Part shown: piece after piece, positions 54,406-63,087 of the stretch | Numbering within the stretch: the first letter of the stretch is position 1 | Layout: each line of letters starts with the position of its first letter | Assembly: GCF_024347595.1 (NCBI RefSeq) | Contig: NZ_AP025506.1 | Coordinates: 1,798,001 to 1,862,000 of the forward strand | Reading direction: 5' to 3' | Origin: Vibrio pomeroyi | GTDB lineage: Bacteria; Pseudomonadota; Gammaproteobacteria; Enterobacterales; Vibrionaceae | DNA length: 64,000 nt | Notes under the pieces: generated by a model | What the model saw: the letters and a program-made list of their open reading frames with translations, nothing else | The model's database searches: none | Told to the model about the DNA's origin: nothing | Made by a program: the position numbers and the translations under genes

Positions 54406-54483
54406 TTATAGGGCTTATATGATTGCGCTCAGTACAAAATGTCCTAAGTGCATTCAGACCAAAGAAAATCAATTGGGTGAAGT

Positions 54484-54948
54484 ATGTCTGAGATAAAAGA
54501 ATTCAAAGAACAATATGAGAAAACAGAAGCAGCTTGGCCTATCGGCGTCCAAAGAGTAGAGAAAGAGATCAAAACGGGCATCTGGGTAACCACTCAATGG
54601 GAATTGACCGGATTTGAACTGTCACCAGAAGACGATACTCAAGACGTGTGTTTGCTTCAGTTACACAAAGACGAACGTACTGACTACCGATTCAATTTGA
54701 GCTCTCAACAACCGAAGCTTTTCTTAGTGATGGATAATGTCGATTCAGGCGTTAAGCCAATCATTCAATTGCTGACAGCCTCACAAACCGTTGCAGGGCA
54801 ATACATGGACGGAGATAACCAAGTATTGTCTTACGACATGCCTTTGCCTGTACAAGCCTGGATGGAAGCCTTTATCGGCCGTCATGGCGAGTTATTAGAA
54901 GCAAGACGTAAGAAACGCAAAGGGGCGGGCAGATCAAATGGCAACTAA
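54484..54948 (+). CDS. DUF3305 domain protein of the formate dehydrogenase region
   Basis: A 154-residue soluble protein with an aromatic N-terminal part (AAWPIGVQRVEKEIKTGIWV), consistent with DUF3305. It ends in a basic tail (ARRKKRKGAGRSNGN). Such genes accompany fdhD and fdhABC in proteobacteria and are presumed to act in assembly; the mechanism is unknown. It overlaps the next gene by 11 bases. Confidence 0.78.
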   Translation: MSEIKEFKEQYEKTEAAWPIGVQRVEKEIKTGIWVTTQWELTGFELSPEDDTQDVCLLQLHKDERTDYRFNLSSQQPKLFLVMDNVDSGVKPIIQLLTASQTVAGQYMDGDNQVLSYDMPLPVQAWMEAFIGRHGELLEARRKKRKGAGRSNGN

Positions 54949-55624
54949 TTTCTTTAGCCGTTGGTCTCAACGAAAACTCGACGACTCTGCCGATCAAGCG
55001 TCAGAAGCGGAACAGGTATTAGAATCCGAGCAAAAGCTTGAAGAAGTTCAAGTGGCGCCCTCAGAGGCCCCAACTTCTGAAACTTCGTCTGATGCACTTT
55101 CTTCTGCTGACGTAGAAACATCTGAGTCATCAGAAAACGCTCCAGATACTGATACTGATACTGATACTGAGACTGAAGCCACGCAAGATGGAGCCAGTGA
55201 AGCAAGTGAAGATTTGTCTGTTGCTCAACTATTGGTATCAGAAGCCTCAGAAAGCGTAAAAAAAGCCGCATTGCGTAAATTATTTCTCTCAGAGGAGTTT
55301 AATGTGCGTGATGGCTTAGATGATTATGATGACGATTACAGCAATCTTAAGTCACTTTCCGAAGATGTCGCTGAAACATTACGTGATTGGGTCAAAGATA
55401 AGACGGAAGAAGATACCGCTGAGGAATCATCTCAAGATGTTGAAAATAAAGAAGAACACTCAATGAATAACGTTGAAGAAACGGAATCAGAGCTTGTTGA
55501 AAGTGACGAAATTACGGGGCAAGAAAAAGAACTGTGCAAAAACACAGTACTAGATAATAACGACACCGAATCTATAGAAGATGACCTAAAAGAGGTGGGA
55601 CAAAATATACCACACAAAGAATAG
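54938..55624 (+). CDS. DUF3306 domain protein of the formate dehydrogenase region
   Basis: A 228-residue, very acidic, low-complexity protein. The N-terminal NFFSRWSQRKLD is the recognisable DUF3306 start. KKAALRKLFLSEEFNVRDGLDDYDDD (in outline, about 108-133) is the conserved core. Ser/Glu/Asp-rich stretches surround it, including a TDTDTDTETE run encoded by a tandem hexanucleotide. It is translationally coupled to DUF3305. Function unknown. Confidence 0.75.
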   Translation: MATNFFSRWSQRKLDDSADQASEAEQVLESEQKLEEVQVAPSEAPTSETSSDALSSADVETSESSENAPDTDTDTDTETEATQDGASEASEDLSVAQLLVSEASESVKKAALRKLFLSEEFNVRDGLDDYDDDYSNLKSLSEDVAETLRDWVKDKTEEDTAEESSQDVENKEEHSMNNVEETESELVESDEITGQEKELCKNTVLDNNDTESIEDDLKEVGQNIPHKE

Positions 55625-55673
55625 GTACATTTTGACTAAACACTCAATGAGCCGCTTGCGACAAAATGTCCCA
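55597..55673. promoter_or_regulatory. Three GACAAAATGT-type sites upstream of the fdh operon
   Basis: GGGACAAAATATACC (55597-55611), GGTACATTTTGAC (55624-55636, inverted) and GCGACAAAATGTCCC (55659-55673) resemble the repeats at 42178-42250. They lie 70-147 bases before the -24 GG of the sigma-54 promoter at 55742, a usual enhancer distance. A related GTACAAAATGTCC is at about 54433-54445. Confidence 0.5.
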
Positions 55674-55687
55674 AGCGGTTTTTTTAT
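55650..55687 (+). terminator. Terminator after the DUF3306 gene
   Basis: CCGCTTG / CAAGCGG stem followed by TTTTTTT. The loop contains one of the GACAAAATGTC sites. Confidence 0.7.
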
Positions 55688-55741
55688 TGTCCAAACAGAC
55701 TTAAATTCACGCTAATTCATTGAAAATAATCACTTATTAAA

Positions 55742-55758
55742 TTGGCATGGCATTTGCT
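55742..55758 (+). promoter_or_regulatory. Sigma-54 promoter of the main fdh operon
   Basis: TTGGCATGGCATTTGCT has GG at 55744-55745 and GC at 55756-55757, exactly 12 bases apart, with near-consensus halves. The predicted start near 55769 gives a leader of about 157 bases before the Fe-S gene. Confidence 0.82.
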
Positions 55759-55925
55759 AAATATCGTTCATTATCAACTTTTTTGTAGATAGCCTGAGTA
55801 AGGTTGACTGGATAATGAATAGCTAGCGAGACCGTTAGTTGTTAACTGATTACTCAGCAAGTTCTCTATCGCTAACTACAATGAAGGTTGAACAGATTAT
55901 CCATATCCAAAGATGGAACTGAGCA

Positions 55926-57593
55926 ATGCTTAAACAATTATTAGAACAAGCAACTTCAAATAACGCGAAAGCAAGGCTGTATGCATTTGAAAATACAGTT
56001 GAGTTAACAAACCTGATTCCACCGACAGTCAGTTATGAAAGTGGTGGTAATACGCTGATTATTGGTCCAACGGCGATCATCGAAAGTGCTGCGGCGCAAT
56101 TGCCTCAGTTAACAAGCCTGACACTGCTTTCAACCGATGGTGTGAAAGCGACGAATACTGAGTCAGAGCTTTACTACGCGAACGCGGTTCAAGTTTCTGG
56201 TTTCCTTGGTACGTTCGAAGTTCTTATCGAAAGCAAAGGCCTAACCAATAACCTAGCGAAAGTGGCGATTAATCATGACTGCTTCGATGTAGTTTTGGAT
56301 TTATGCCTAAGTAGCTGTATGACTGAAGAAGTGCCTGTTCCTGGTTATTACCCAGTAGGGCGCGGTTATCCAAAACTGGCTGAAGCGTTAGAAGAGATTC
56401 CTACGTTAATGGGCACGTTTGATAAGCCTAAATTCTTCCGTTTAGACACAGACCTATGTGCGCACAGTTCTCGTGGCGTGAAAGGTTGTGAGCGTTGTGT
56501 TGATGCTTGTCCAGCTGGCGCGCTTTCAAGTGAAGGCTCAGATAAGACGGGTCACAAGATCGAGATTAACCCTTACCTATGCCAAGGCGTGGGTACTTGT
56601 GCAACGAGCTGTCCGACAGAAGCTATCTCTTACGCATTGCCTAACCCTGACGATACTCAAAAATTCATTGAACGTACGCTAGCTAACTACGAGCAAGCGG
56701 GCGGTCTGGATCCAATCGTACTTATTTGTAGCTCACGTCATGAAACCTACAACGTGATGGCACTTAAAGCGTTACCAGACAACGTGATTCCTATTGTTGT
56801 CGAAGAACTGCCTTCTATCGGCATCGATACTTGGTTTGCAGCTCTAGTCAATGGCGCGACTCAGGTTCTGTTTGCTGCATCTCGCTTTATGCCAGAAACG
56901 ATCATTCGAGTTCTGAATAACGAAGTAGGGATTGCACAGGAACTGCTAGACCAAATCGGTATTCCAAAAGAAACCATCGATATTCTGTACTTAGAGTCTC
57001 TACGTGAAGGTCCTCCGACACTGTGTGTTGATTCGTTCGACCTTGCACTTGGCGATCTTCAAGGCAATAAGCGTCAACGTCTATTCACTGCTCTTGATGC
57101 GATGTCTTCGGCTCGTATTCCAGTTGAGAACATTGTTGAGCTTCCATCGAATGCGCCATATGGCACGGTTTCGTGTGAAAGCAAAGATTGTACTTTGTGT
57201 ATGAGTTGTGTGGCTGTGTGTCCGACACGTGCGCTTCATACCGACGGCGCATCTCCATCACTTAAATTTGTAGAACAAGACTGTATTCAATGTGGTCTGT
57301 GTGAAAAAGCATGTCCTGAGAATGTTCTGACTCTTACGCCTCGTATGAACTGGGTGAAAGAAGAACGTCAGAAAGCGGTTGTGATTCATGAAGAGAAAGC
57401 AGCGGAATGTGTACGTTGCCATAAACCATTCGCACCTCAATCTATGATTGACATGTTACAGAACAAGTTACGCGGTCACTCTCACTTTTCAGATGAAGCA
57501 GCGATTAATCGTATTGCGATGTGTGAAGACTGTCGTGTGGTAGATATGTTCGATTCAATGGCTCAAGACCCATTGAAACAATTGAAATACTAG
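55926..57593 (+). CDS. Multi-[4Fe-4S] protein of the formate dehydrogenase operon
   Basis: A 555-residue cytoplasmic iron-sulfur protein. Ferredoxin-type Cys clusters are GCERCVDACPAG and CQGVGTCATSCPTEA (about 185-235), CTLCMSCVAVCPTRAL and CIQCGLCEKACPENV (about 420-465). A further CVRCHKPF...CEDC pair lies near the C-terminus. Between the pairs is a thiolase-unrelated, HdrA/MvhD-like alpha/beta region (IVLICSSRHETYN). It is first in the operon with the chaperone and fdhABC, so a role in electron transfer or enzyme assembly is likely but unproven. Confidence 0.82.
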   Translation: MLKQLLEQATSNNAKARLYAFENTVELTNLIPPTVSYESGGNTLIIGPTAIIESAAAQLPQLTSLTLLSTDGVKATNTESELYYANAVQVSGFLGTFEVLIESKGLTNNLAKVAINHDCFDVVLDLCLSSCMTEEVPVPGYYPVGRGYPKLAEALEEIPTLMGTFDKPKFFRLDTDLCAHSSRGVKGCERCVDACPAGALSSEGSDKTGHKIEINPYLCQGVGTCATSCPTEAISYALPNPDDTQKFIERTLANYEQAGGLDPIVLICSSRHETYNVMALKALPDNVIPIVVEELPSIGIDTWFAALVNGATQVLFAASRFMPETIIRVLNNEVGIAQELLDQIGIPKETIDILYLESLREGPPTLCVDSFDLALGDLQGNKRQRLFTALDAMSSARIPVENIVELPSNAPYGTVSCESKDCTLCMSCVAVCPTRALHTDGASPSLKFVEQDCIQCGLCEKACPENVLTLTPRMNWVKEERQKAVVIHEEKAAECVRCHKPFAPQSMIDMLQNKLRGHSHFSDEAAINRIAMCEDCRVVDMFDSMAQDPLKQLKY

Positions 57594-57602
57594 GAGTTGG
57601 CC

Positions 57603-58235
57603 TTGGAAACGAATTTGGATCAAGAACAGACACTAAGAACCGAGATCTATTTGGTTCTATCTGCACTGTTTCGTAGCGCACCTTCTGAAGAGGTGATCGA
57701 CTTTCTAAAAACGCTAGATATTGAAGCGTCTGAAAGCGCTATGCAAAAGGCTTGGATTGCCATTCAACAAGCGGCAACAGAATCAAACCGTGAAGCATTA
57801 GAAGACGAATATCAAGACTTGTTCATCGGCATTGGTCGTGGAGAAGTCGTTCCATTTGGTTCTTGGCATCGCACTGGCGCCATGATGGAAAAACCATTGG
57901 CAGAGATTCGTCATGATTTAGAGCTTTTAGGCATTGAGCGTGACGATCAAGTGAAAGAGCCAGAAGATCATATCGCAGCATTGTGTGAAGTAATGGCCAT
58001 GCTAACGGCTGAAGAAGAAGCCCTGCAACAAGCGGTGTTCAATAAGCACCTTGGCCCTTGGTTTAACTCTTTCACGCGTCAACTTGAAGGGGCAGAAAGC
58101 GCGAACTTCTACAAATCGGCAGCTCAGCTGTGTGAAGCATTCCTAACGTTAGAACAAGTGCGTTTTAGCGTGAATACAAAAAGCAGTAAGCACAAATTAA
58201 AGATTGATGTGAAAAACGTCACTGATTACGAGTAA
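57603..58235 (+). CDS. TorD/DmsD-family redox enzyme chaperone
   Basis: A 210-residue all-helical chaperone that would hold the Tat-exported formate dehydrogenase until its cofactor is loaded. The family stretch YQDLFIGIGRGEVVPFGSWH and EPEDHIAALCEVMAML are seen. The start is taken as TTG at 57603, six bases after AGGAG. A TTG at 57597 would sit too close to the ribosome site, and no ATG is available. Confidence 0.85.
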   Translation: METNLDQEQTLRTEIYLVLSALFRSAPSEEVIDFLKTLDIEASESAMQKAWIAIQQAATESNREALEDEYQDLFIGIGRGEVVPFGSWHRTGAMMEKPLAEIRHDLELLGIERDDQVKEPEDHIAALCEVMAMLTAEEEALQQAVFNKHLGPWFNSFTRQLEGAESANFYKSAAQLCEAFLTLEQVRFSVNTKSSKHKLKIDVKNVTDYE

Positions 58236-58310
58236 TCGAGCAGTACGCGATTATATCGATAGAGGGGCATTAAGCCTCCAAAAAAAGATCTACCGTAAGG
58301 TAAGGAAGCA

Positions 58311-58514
58311 ATGATGAAAGATAATAAAGATATAAATACAAGCCGTAGGGACTTACTCAAAGGCTTGACGACTGCAGCCGTAGCTGGTGCCGTTGTCGCT
58401 GGTACAACTAAAGTGGCAACCGCTTCAGAAACTGTTGAAATTTCGAAAGAAGACGTGAAGAAGACTGGGTATCGTGAAACGCAACATATTCGCGATTACT
58501 ACGACACACTTTAG
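58311..58514 (+). CDS. fdhX: Small Tat-signal protein of the formate dehydrogenase region
   Basis: A 67-residue protein that is mostly a twin-arginine signal (TSRRDLLKGLTTAAVAGAVV) plus a short mature part ending YRETQHIRDYYDTL. It matches the formate-dehydrogenase-region Tat-target family. It lies 10 bases before fdhA and could be a small subunit of the exported enzyme. Two adjacent ATGs (58311 and 58314) are possible starts. Confidence 0.8.
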   Translation: MMKDNKDINTSRRDLLKGLTTAAVAGAVVAGTTKVATASETVEISKEDVKKTGYRETQHIRDYYDTL

Positions 58515-58524
58515 GAGATAACGG

Positions 58525-61380
58525 ATGAAACTTGTCAAACGCTCCGATAGTGTGAGCAAAGAAACCAATCAGTTAGGCGTGTCTCGACGTGCCTTCATGA
58601 AAAATACTTCATTAGCTGCTGGTGGCGCAGTGGTAGGCGCAAGTCTATTCGCACCGGGCATGATGAAGAAAGCACAGGCAAAATCAGTCGATCCAGAAGC
58701 GAAAACAGAAGTGAAACGTACTATCTGTTCTCACTGTTCTGTGGGTTGTGGTATCTACGCTGAAGTTCAAAATGGCGTATGGACAGGTCAAGAGCCTGCA
58801 TTCGATCACCCATTTAACGCTGGTGGACACTGTGCGAAAGGTGCAGCACTTCGTGAGCACGGCCACGGTGAACGTCGTCTTAAGTACCCAATGAAATTGG
58901 AAGGCGGTAAGTGGAAGAAGCTTTCTTGGGAACAAGCGATTGAAGAGATTGGAAACAAAGCGCTAGAACTTCGTAAAGAGTCTGGCCCTGATTCAGTTTA
59001 CTTCCTAGGCAGTGCGAAACACAGCAACGAGCAAGCTTACGCATTCCGTAAGATGGCGTCGCTTTGGGGCACCAACAACGTTGACCACCAAGCGCGTATT
59101 TGTCACTCAACCACAGTAGCCGGTGTTGCGAACACTTGGGGTTACGGTGCAATGACAAACTCGTTCAATGATATGCACAACTGTAAGTCGATGCTGTTCA
59201 TTGGTTCAAACCCAGCAGAAGCTCACCCGGTTGCGATGCAACACATCTTGATCGCGAAAGAGAAGAACAACTGTAAGATCGTTGTTGCGGACCCTCGTCG
59301 TACACGTACTGCTGCGAAATCTGATCACTATGTATCACTTCGCCCAGGTTCTGACGTTGCGTTTATCTGGGGTGTGTTATGGCATGTCTTTGCTAACAAA
59401 TGGGAAGACCAAGAATTCATCCGCCAACGTGTATTCGGCATGGACGAGATCCGTGAAGAAGTCGCGAAGTGGAGCCCAGCTGAAGTTGAGCGTGTAACAG
59501 GCGTAAGTGAAGAAGACGTTTACCACACTGCGAAACTACTTTCTGAAAACCGTCCGGGTTGTATCGTTTGGTGTATGGGTGGTACTCAACACACGACGGG
59601 TAACAACAACACACGTGCTTACTGTGTACTAGAGCTTGCGCTAGGTAATATCGGTAAATCAGGCGGCGGTGCAAACATCTTCCGTGGTCACGACAACGTA
59701 CAAGGCGCAACTGACCTTGGCGTACTGTCTGACACACTTCCGGGCTACTACGGCTTGTCTGAAGGTTCTTGGCGTCACTGGTCTAAAGTTTGGGACGTAG
59801 ACTTTGATTGGATCAAAGGCCGTTTCGACGACAACGCATACGGCGGTCAAAAACCAATGAACAGTGCAGGTATTCCTGTCTCTCGTTGGGTTGATGGTGT
59901 GCTTGAAGACAAAGACAAGATTCGTCAACGCGAAAACATCCGCGCGATGTTCTACTGGGGTCACGCAGTGAACTCTCAGACTCGTGGTCCTGAAATGAAG
60001 AAGGCGATGCAGAAGCTGGATATGATGGTTATTGTTGACCCATACCCAACGGTTGCAGCGGTAATGAACGATCGTACTGACGGCGTTTACCTGCTTCCAG
60101 CGACGACTCAGTTTGAAACCTACGGCAGTGTAACGGCATCAAACCGTTCTCTACAGTGGCGTGACAAAGTGGTAGATCCTCTGTTCGAATCTAAGCCTGA
60201 CCATGAAATCATGTACCTTCTTTCTAAGAAGCTTGGTTTCTCGGATCAGCTGTTCAAAAACATCCGTGTTGAGAACAACCAACCATTGATTGAAGACATC
60301 ACTCGTGAATTCAACAAAGGTATGTGGACGATCGGCTACACAGGTCAAAGCCCAGAGCGCTTGAAAGAGCACCAACAAAACTGGCACACGTTCCACAAAA
60401 CCACACTTGCTGCAGAAGGTGGCCCTGCGAATGGCGAGACTTACGGTCTTCCTTGGCCATGTTGGGGCAACCCAGAGATGAAACACCCAGGCACACATAT
60501 CCTTTACGATACGTCTAAGCCTGTTGCAGAGGGCGGCGGTAACTTCCGTACTCGTTTCGGTGTGGAGTTTGAAGGTCAAAGCCTACTGGCTGAAGACAGC
60601 TACTCGAAAGGCAGCGAAATCAAAGACGGTTACCCAGAGTTCAGTGACAAACTACTGAAACAACTGGGTTGGTGGGATGATCTAACTGCAGAAGAGAAAG
60701 CGTCTGCTGAAGGCAAGAACTGGAAGACTGACGTTTCAGGTGGTATCCAACGTGTGGCAATTAAACACGGTTGTATCCCATTTGGTAATGCGAAAGCACG
60801 TGCGATTGTTTGGACATTCCCAGACCGAGTACCACTGCACCGTGAGCCGCTTTACACGCCACGTCGCGACCTAGTTGCTGACTACCCAACGTGGGATGAC
60901 AAAGAAGCGATCTTCCGTGTTCCTACGCTTTACAAGTCGATTCAAGAACAAGACAAATCTGGTGAATACCCGATTATCCTGACTTCTGGTCGTCTGGTTG
61001 AGTACGAAGGTGGTGGTGAAGAGACACGTTCAAACCCATGGCTAGCTGAGCTTCAACAAGAGATGTTCGTTGAAGTGAACCCGAAAGACGCAAACGACAT
61101 CGGCTTCAAAGACGGTGATGATGTTTGGGTTGAAGGTGCAGAGAAGGGCCGTATTAAGGTGAAAGCGATGGTTACACGTCGTGTGAAACCGGGTCTGGCG
61201 TTCATTCCATTCCACTTCGGTGGTAAGTTCCAAGGCGAAGATTTGCGTTCTAAATACCCAGAAGGCACTGATCCTTACGTTATTGGTGAAGCTGCTAACA
61301 CAGCAACCACTTATGGTTACGACCCTGTCACGTTGATGCAGGAAACGAAAGTAACCCTTTGTAATATTCGTAAAGCGTAA
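58525..61380 (+). CDS. fdhA: Formate dehydrogenase catalytic subunit (cysteine type)
   Basis: A 951-residue bis-MGD enzyme that oxidises formate to CO2 in the periplasm. The Tat signal carries SRRAFMKN (residues 20-27). The [4Fe-4S] site is C68-x2-C71-x3-C75...C103. The active-site pair is C193-H194 in QARICHSTT; the metal ligand is cysteine, encoded by an ordinary codon, not selenocysteine. Molybdopterin-binding stretches include GSNPAEAHPV, WCMGGTQHTTGNNNTRA and the C-terminal LTSGRLVEYEGGGEETRSNP. The metal may be Mo or W; the nearby tungstate-type transporter makes W plausible. Confidence 0.93.
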   Translation: MKLVKRSDSVSKETNQLGVSRRAFMKNTSLAAGGAVVGASLFAPGMMKKAQAKSVDPEAKTEVKRTICSHCSVGCGIYAEVQNGVWTGQEPAFDHPFNAGGHCAKGAALREHGHGERRLKYPMKLEGGKWKKLSWEQAIEEIGNKALELRKESGPDSVYFLGSAKHSNEQAYAFRKMASLWGTNNVDHQARICHSTTVAGVANTWGYGAMTNSFNDMHNCKSMLFIGSNPAEAHPVAMQHILIAKEKNNCKIVVADPRRTRTAAKSDHYVSLRPGSDVAFIWGVLWHVFANKWEDQEFIRQRVFGMDEIREEVAKWSPAEVERVTGVSEEDVYHTAKLLSENRPGCIVWCMGGTQHTTGNNNTRAYCVLELALGNIGKSGGGANIFRGHDNVQGATDLGVLSDTLPGYYGLSEGSWRHWSKVWDVDFDWIKGRFDDNAYGGQKPMNSAGIPVSRWVDGVLEDKDKIRQRENIRAMFYWGHAVNSQTRGPEMKKAMQKLDMMVIVDPYPTVAAVMNDRTDGVYLLPATTQFETYGSVTASNRSLQWRDKVVDPLFESKPDHEIMYLLSKKLGFSDQLFKNIRVENNQPLIEDITREFNKGMWTIGYTGQSPERLKEHQQNWHTFHKTTLAAEGGPANGETYGLPWPCWGNPEMKHPGTHILYDTSKPVAEGGGNFRTRFGVEFEGQSLLAEDSYSKGSEIKDGYPEFSDKLLKQLGWWDDLTAEEKASAEGKNWKTDVSGGIQRVAIKHGCIPFGNAKARAIVWTFPDRVPLHREPLYTPRRDLVADYPTWDDKEAIFRVPTLYKSIQEQDKSGEYPIILTSGRLVEYEGGGEETRSNPWLAELQQEMFVEVNPKDANDIGFKDGDDVWVEGAEKGRIKVKAMVTRRVKPGLAFIPFHFGGKFQGEDLRSKYPEGTDPYVIGEAANTATTYGYDPVTLMQETKVTLCNIRKA

Positions 61381-61391
61381 GGAGTCTTAAA

Positions 61392-62000
61392 ATGGCTAGA
61401 ATGAAATTTCTTTGTGACACCAAGCGTTGTATCGAATGTAACGGTTGTGTCACTGCATGTAAGAATGAAAATGATGATGCTCTGGAATGGGGTATTCAAC
61501 GTCGTCGCGTTGTGACACTGAACGATGGTGAACCGGGTGAAAACTCAATCTCAGTAGCGTGTATGCACTGTACTGATGCGCCATGTATGGCAGTTTGTCC
61601 TGCAGACTGTTTTGAACATACAGAAGACGGCATCGTACTTCACAATAAAGATCTGTGTATCGGTTGTGGTTACTGCTTGTTTGCTTGTCCGTTTGGCGCA
61701 CCTCAATTCCCTAAACAGGAAGCGTTTGGTGAGCGCGGTAAGATGGACAAATGTACCTTCTGTGCTGGCGGCCCAGAAACAGAGCCAGGTTCTGTTGAAG
61801 AGCGTCAAAAATACGGTGCGAACCGTATTGCTGAAGGCAAACTGCCAATGTGTGCTTCGCTTTGTTCAACCAAAGCACTGCTAGCGGGTGACGCAGAGAA
61901 AGTTTCTGATGTTTTCCGTCAGCGTGTTGTTGAACGTGGTGCGAAAGGTGCAGGTTGGACGGACGGCAACGACCTTTCTTACGATGCGACTAAGAGCTAA
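61392..62000 (+). CDS. fdhB: Formate dehydrogenase iron-sulfur subunit
   Basis: A 202-residue ferredoxin-like subunit that carries electrons from FdhA toward the membrane. It has four cysteine clusters: CDTKRCIECNGCVTACK, CMHCTDAPCMAVCP, CIGCGYCLFACPFG, and a CTFC...CASLC pair. It has no C-terminal membrane helix, unlike E. coli FdnH. Confidence 0.92.
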   Translation: MARMKFLCDTKRCIECNGCVTACKNENDDALEWGIQRRRVVTLNDGEPGENSISVACMHCTDAPCMAVCPADCFEHTEDGIVLHNKDLCIGCGYCLFACPFGAPQFPKQEAFGERGKMDKCTFCAGGPETEPGSVEERQKYGANRIAEGKLPMCASLCSTKALLAGDAEKVSDVFRQRVVERGAKGAGWTDGNDLSYDATKS

Positions 62001-62013
62001 GTAGGAGAGACAT

Positions 62014-63087
62014 ATGCTTACAATGTTTAAGCGTCTCTTCCTTGTTGTGCTGCCGATGTTGGCGGCACTAACAATGCTTTCTCCTATGAGTCATGCATCT
62101 GAGACGAACTCATCACAAACTCAATCGAGCTCTGCTCAACGAGAAATCACACAACTTGCTGGTGCCGATTTTTGGCGACAAGTAAGAAATGGTGAGGAAG
62201 GTTACACCACATCTCAATCGGCTGAGCACGGTGTGTTAATCAGTACTCCAGGTCAAACGTGGTACATATTGAAAGAGAAGTGGATGTCACCAGCCGGTGC
62301 TGTCGCTATCTTTGGCAGTATTGCTTTTGTGACTTTGATGTACGTTGTGATTGGCCCGCTTATGCTAAGTGCACCAAGAACAGGGCGTAAGATCAAACGT
62401 TGGTCTCGACTTGATCGTGCATTGCACTGGAGCATGGCGTTTACCTTCTTAACACTGGCTTTCAGTGGTTTGATGTTGGTTTACGGTAAACACTTCTTCA
62501 AACCTTATATCCCAACGGATCTATGGGGCTTCATCGTTCTACTGGCTAAGCAATACCATAACTACATCGGCCCGATTTTCTATGTACTGTTGATGGCTGT
62601 TCTTATCAAATGGTGGCGCAAGTCTATCTTCAAGATGGTCGATATCCAGTGGTTCATGAAACTGGGTGGCATGGTCGGGAAACATAAAGGTTCTCATCCA
62701 TCTGCAGAGTTTTCGAACGCGGGTGAAAAAGCACTGTTCTGGCTATTGATTGTTATGGGTAGTGTGGCTGCGATCAGTGGCTTGGTTTTAGACTTCCCAA
62801 TCTTCGGTCAAACCCGTCGAGATATGGAGCTTTCAAACCTAGTCCACATGTTGGCTGCTTTGATCCTTATCTGTGGTTTCGTGTTCCACATCTACATCGG
62901 TTTGTTCGGTATGGAAGGCGCACTTGAAGGCATGGTAACAGGCGAAGTTGATGAAACTTGGGCTAAAGAGCACCATGACCTTTGGTACAAAGAAGTGATG
63001 GAACAAGAGAAAAACGGCGTTGAACAAAGCGCAAATGCAACAACAGAGAAAACGGAAGGGGTGAATAAGAATGAACAAACCTCATAA
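62014..63087 (+). CDS. fdhC: Formate dehydrogenase cytochrome b subunit
   Basis: A 357-residue membrane subunit passing electrons to quinone. A signal-like N-terminus (1-29) and a periplasmic stretch precede TM1 at about 93-113. The FdnI-type four-helix b-haem core follows, with RLDRALHWSMAFTFLTLAFSG, YHNYIGPIFYVLL, and MELSNLVHMLAALILICG with FHIYIG. Histidines in these helices are the likely haem ligands. A hydrophilic tail rich in Glu/Lys follows. It overlaps the next gene by 17 bases. Confidence 0.9.
   Translation: MLTMFKRLFLVVLPMLAALTMLSPMSHASETNSSQTQSSSAQREITQLAGADFWRQVRNGEEGYTTSQSAEHGVLISTPGQTWYILKEKWMSPAGAVAIFGSIAFVTLMYVVIGPLMLSAPRTGRKIKRWSRLDRALHWSMAFTFLTLAFSGLMLVYGKHFFKPYIPTDLWGFIVLLAKQYHNYIGPIFYVLLMAVLIKWWRKSIFKMVDIQWFMKLGGMVGKHKGSHPSAEFSNAGEKALFWLLIVMGSVAAISGLVLDFPIFGQTRRDMELSNLVHMLAALILICGFVFHIYIGLFGMEGALEGMVTGEVDETWAKEHHDLWYKEVMEQEKNGVEQSANATTEKTEGVNKNEQTS

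Noticed and set aside
58525..61380. Selenocysteine formate dehydrogenase with SECIS
   Set aside because: The active-site position is an ordinary cysteine codon (C193) and the frame contains no internal TGA.
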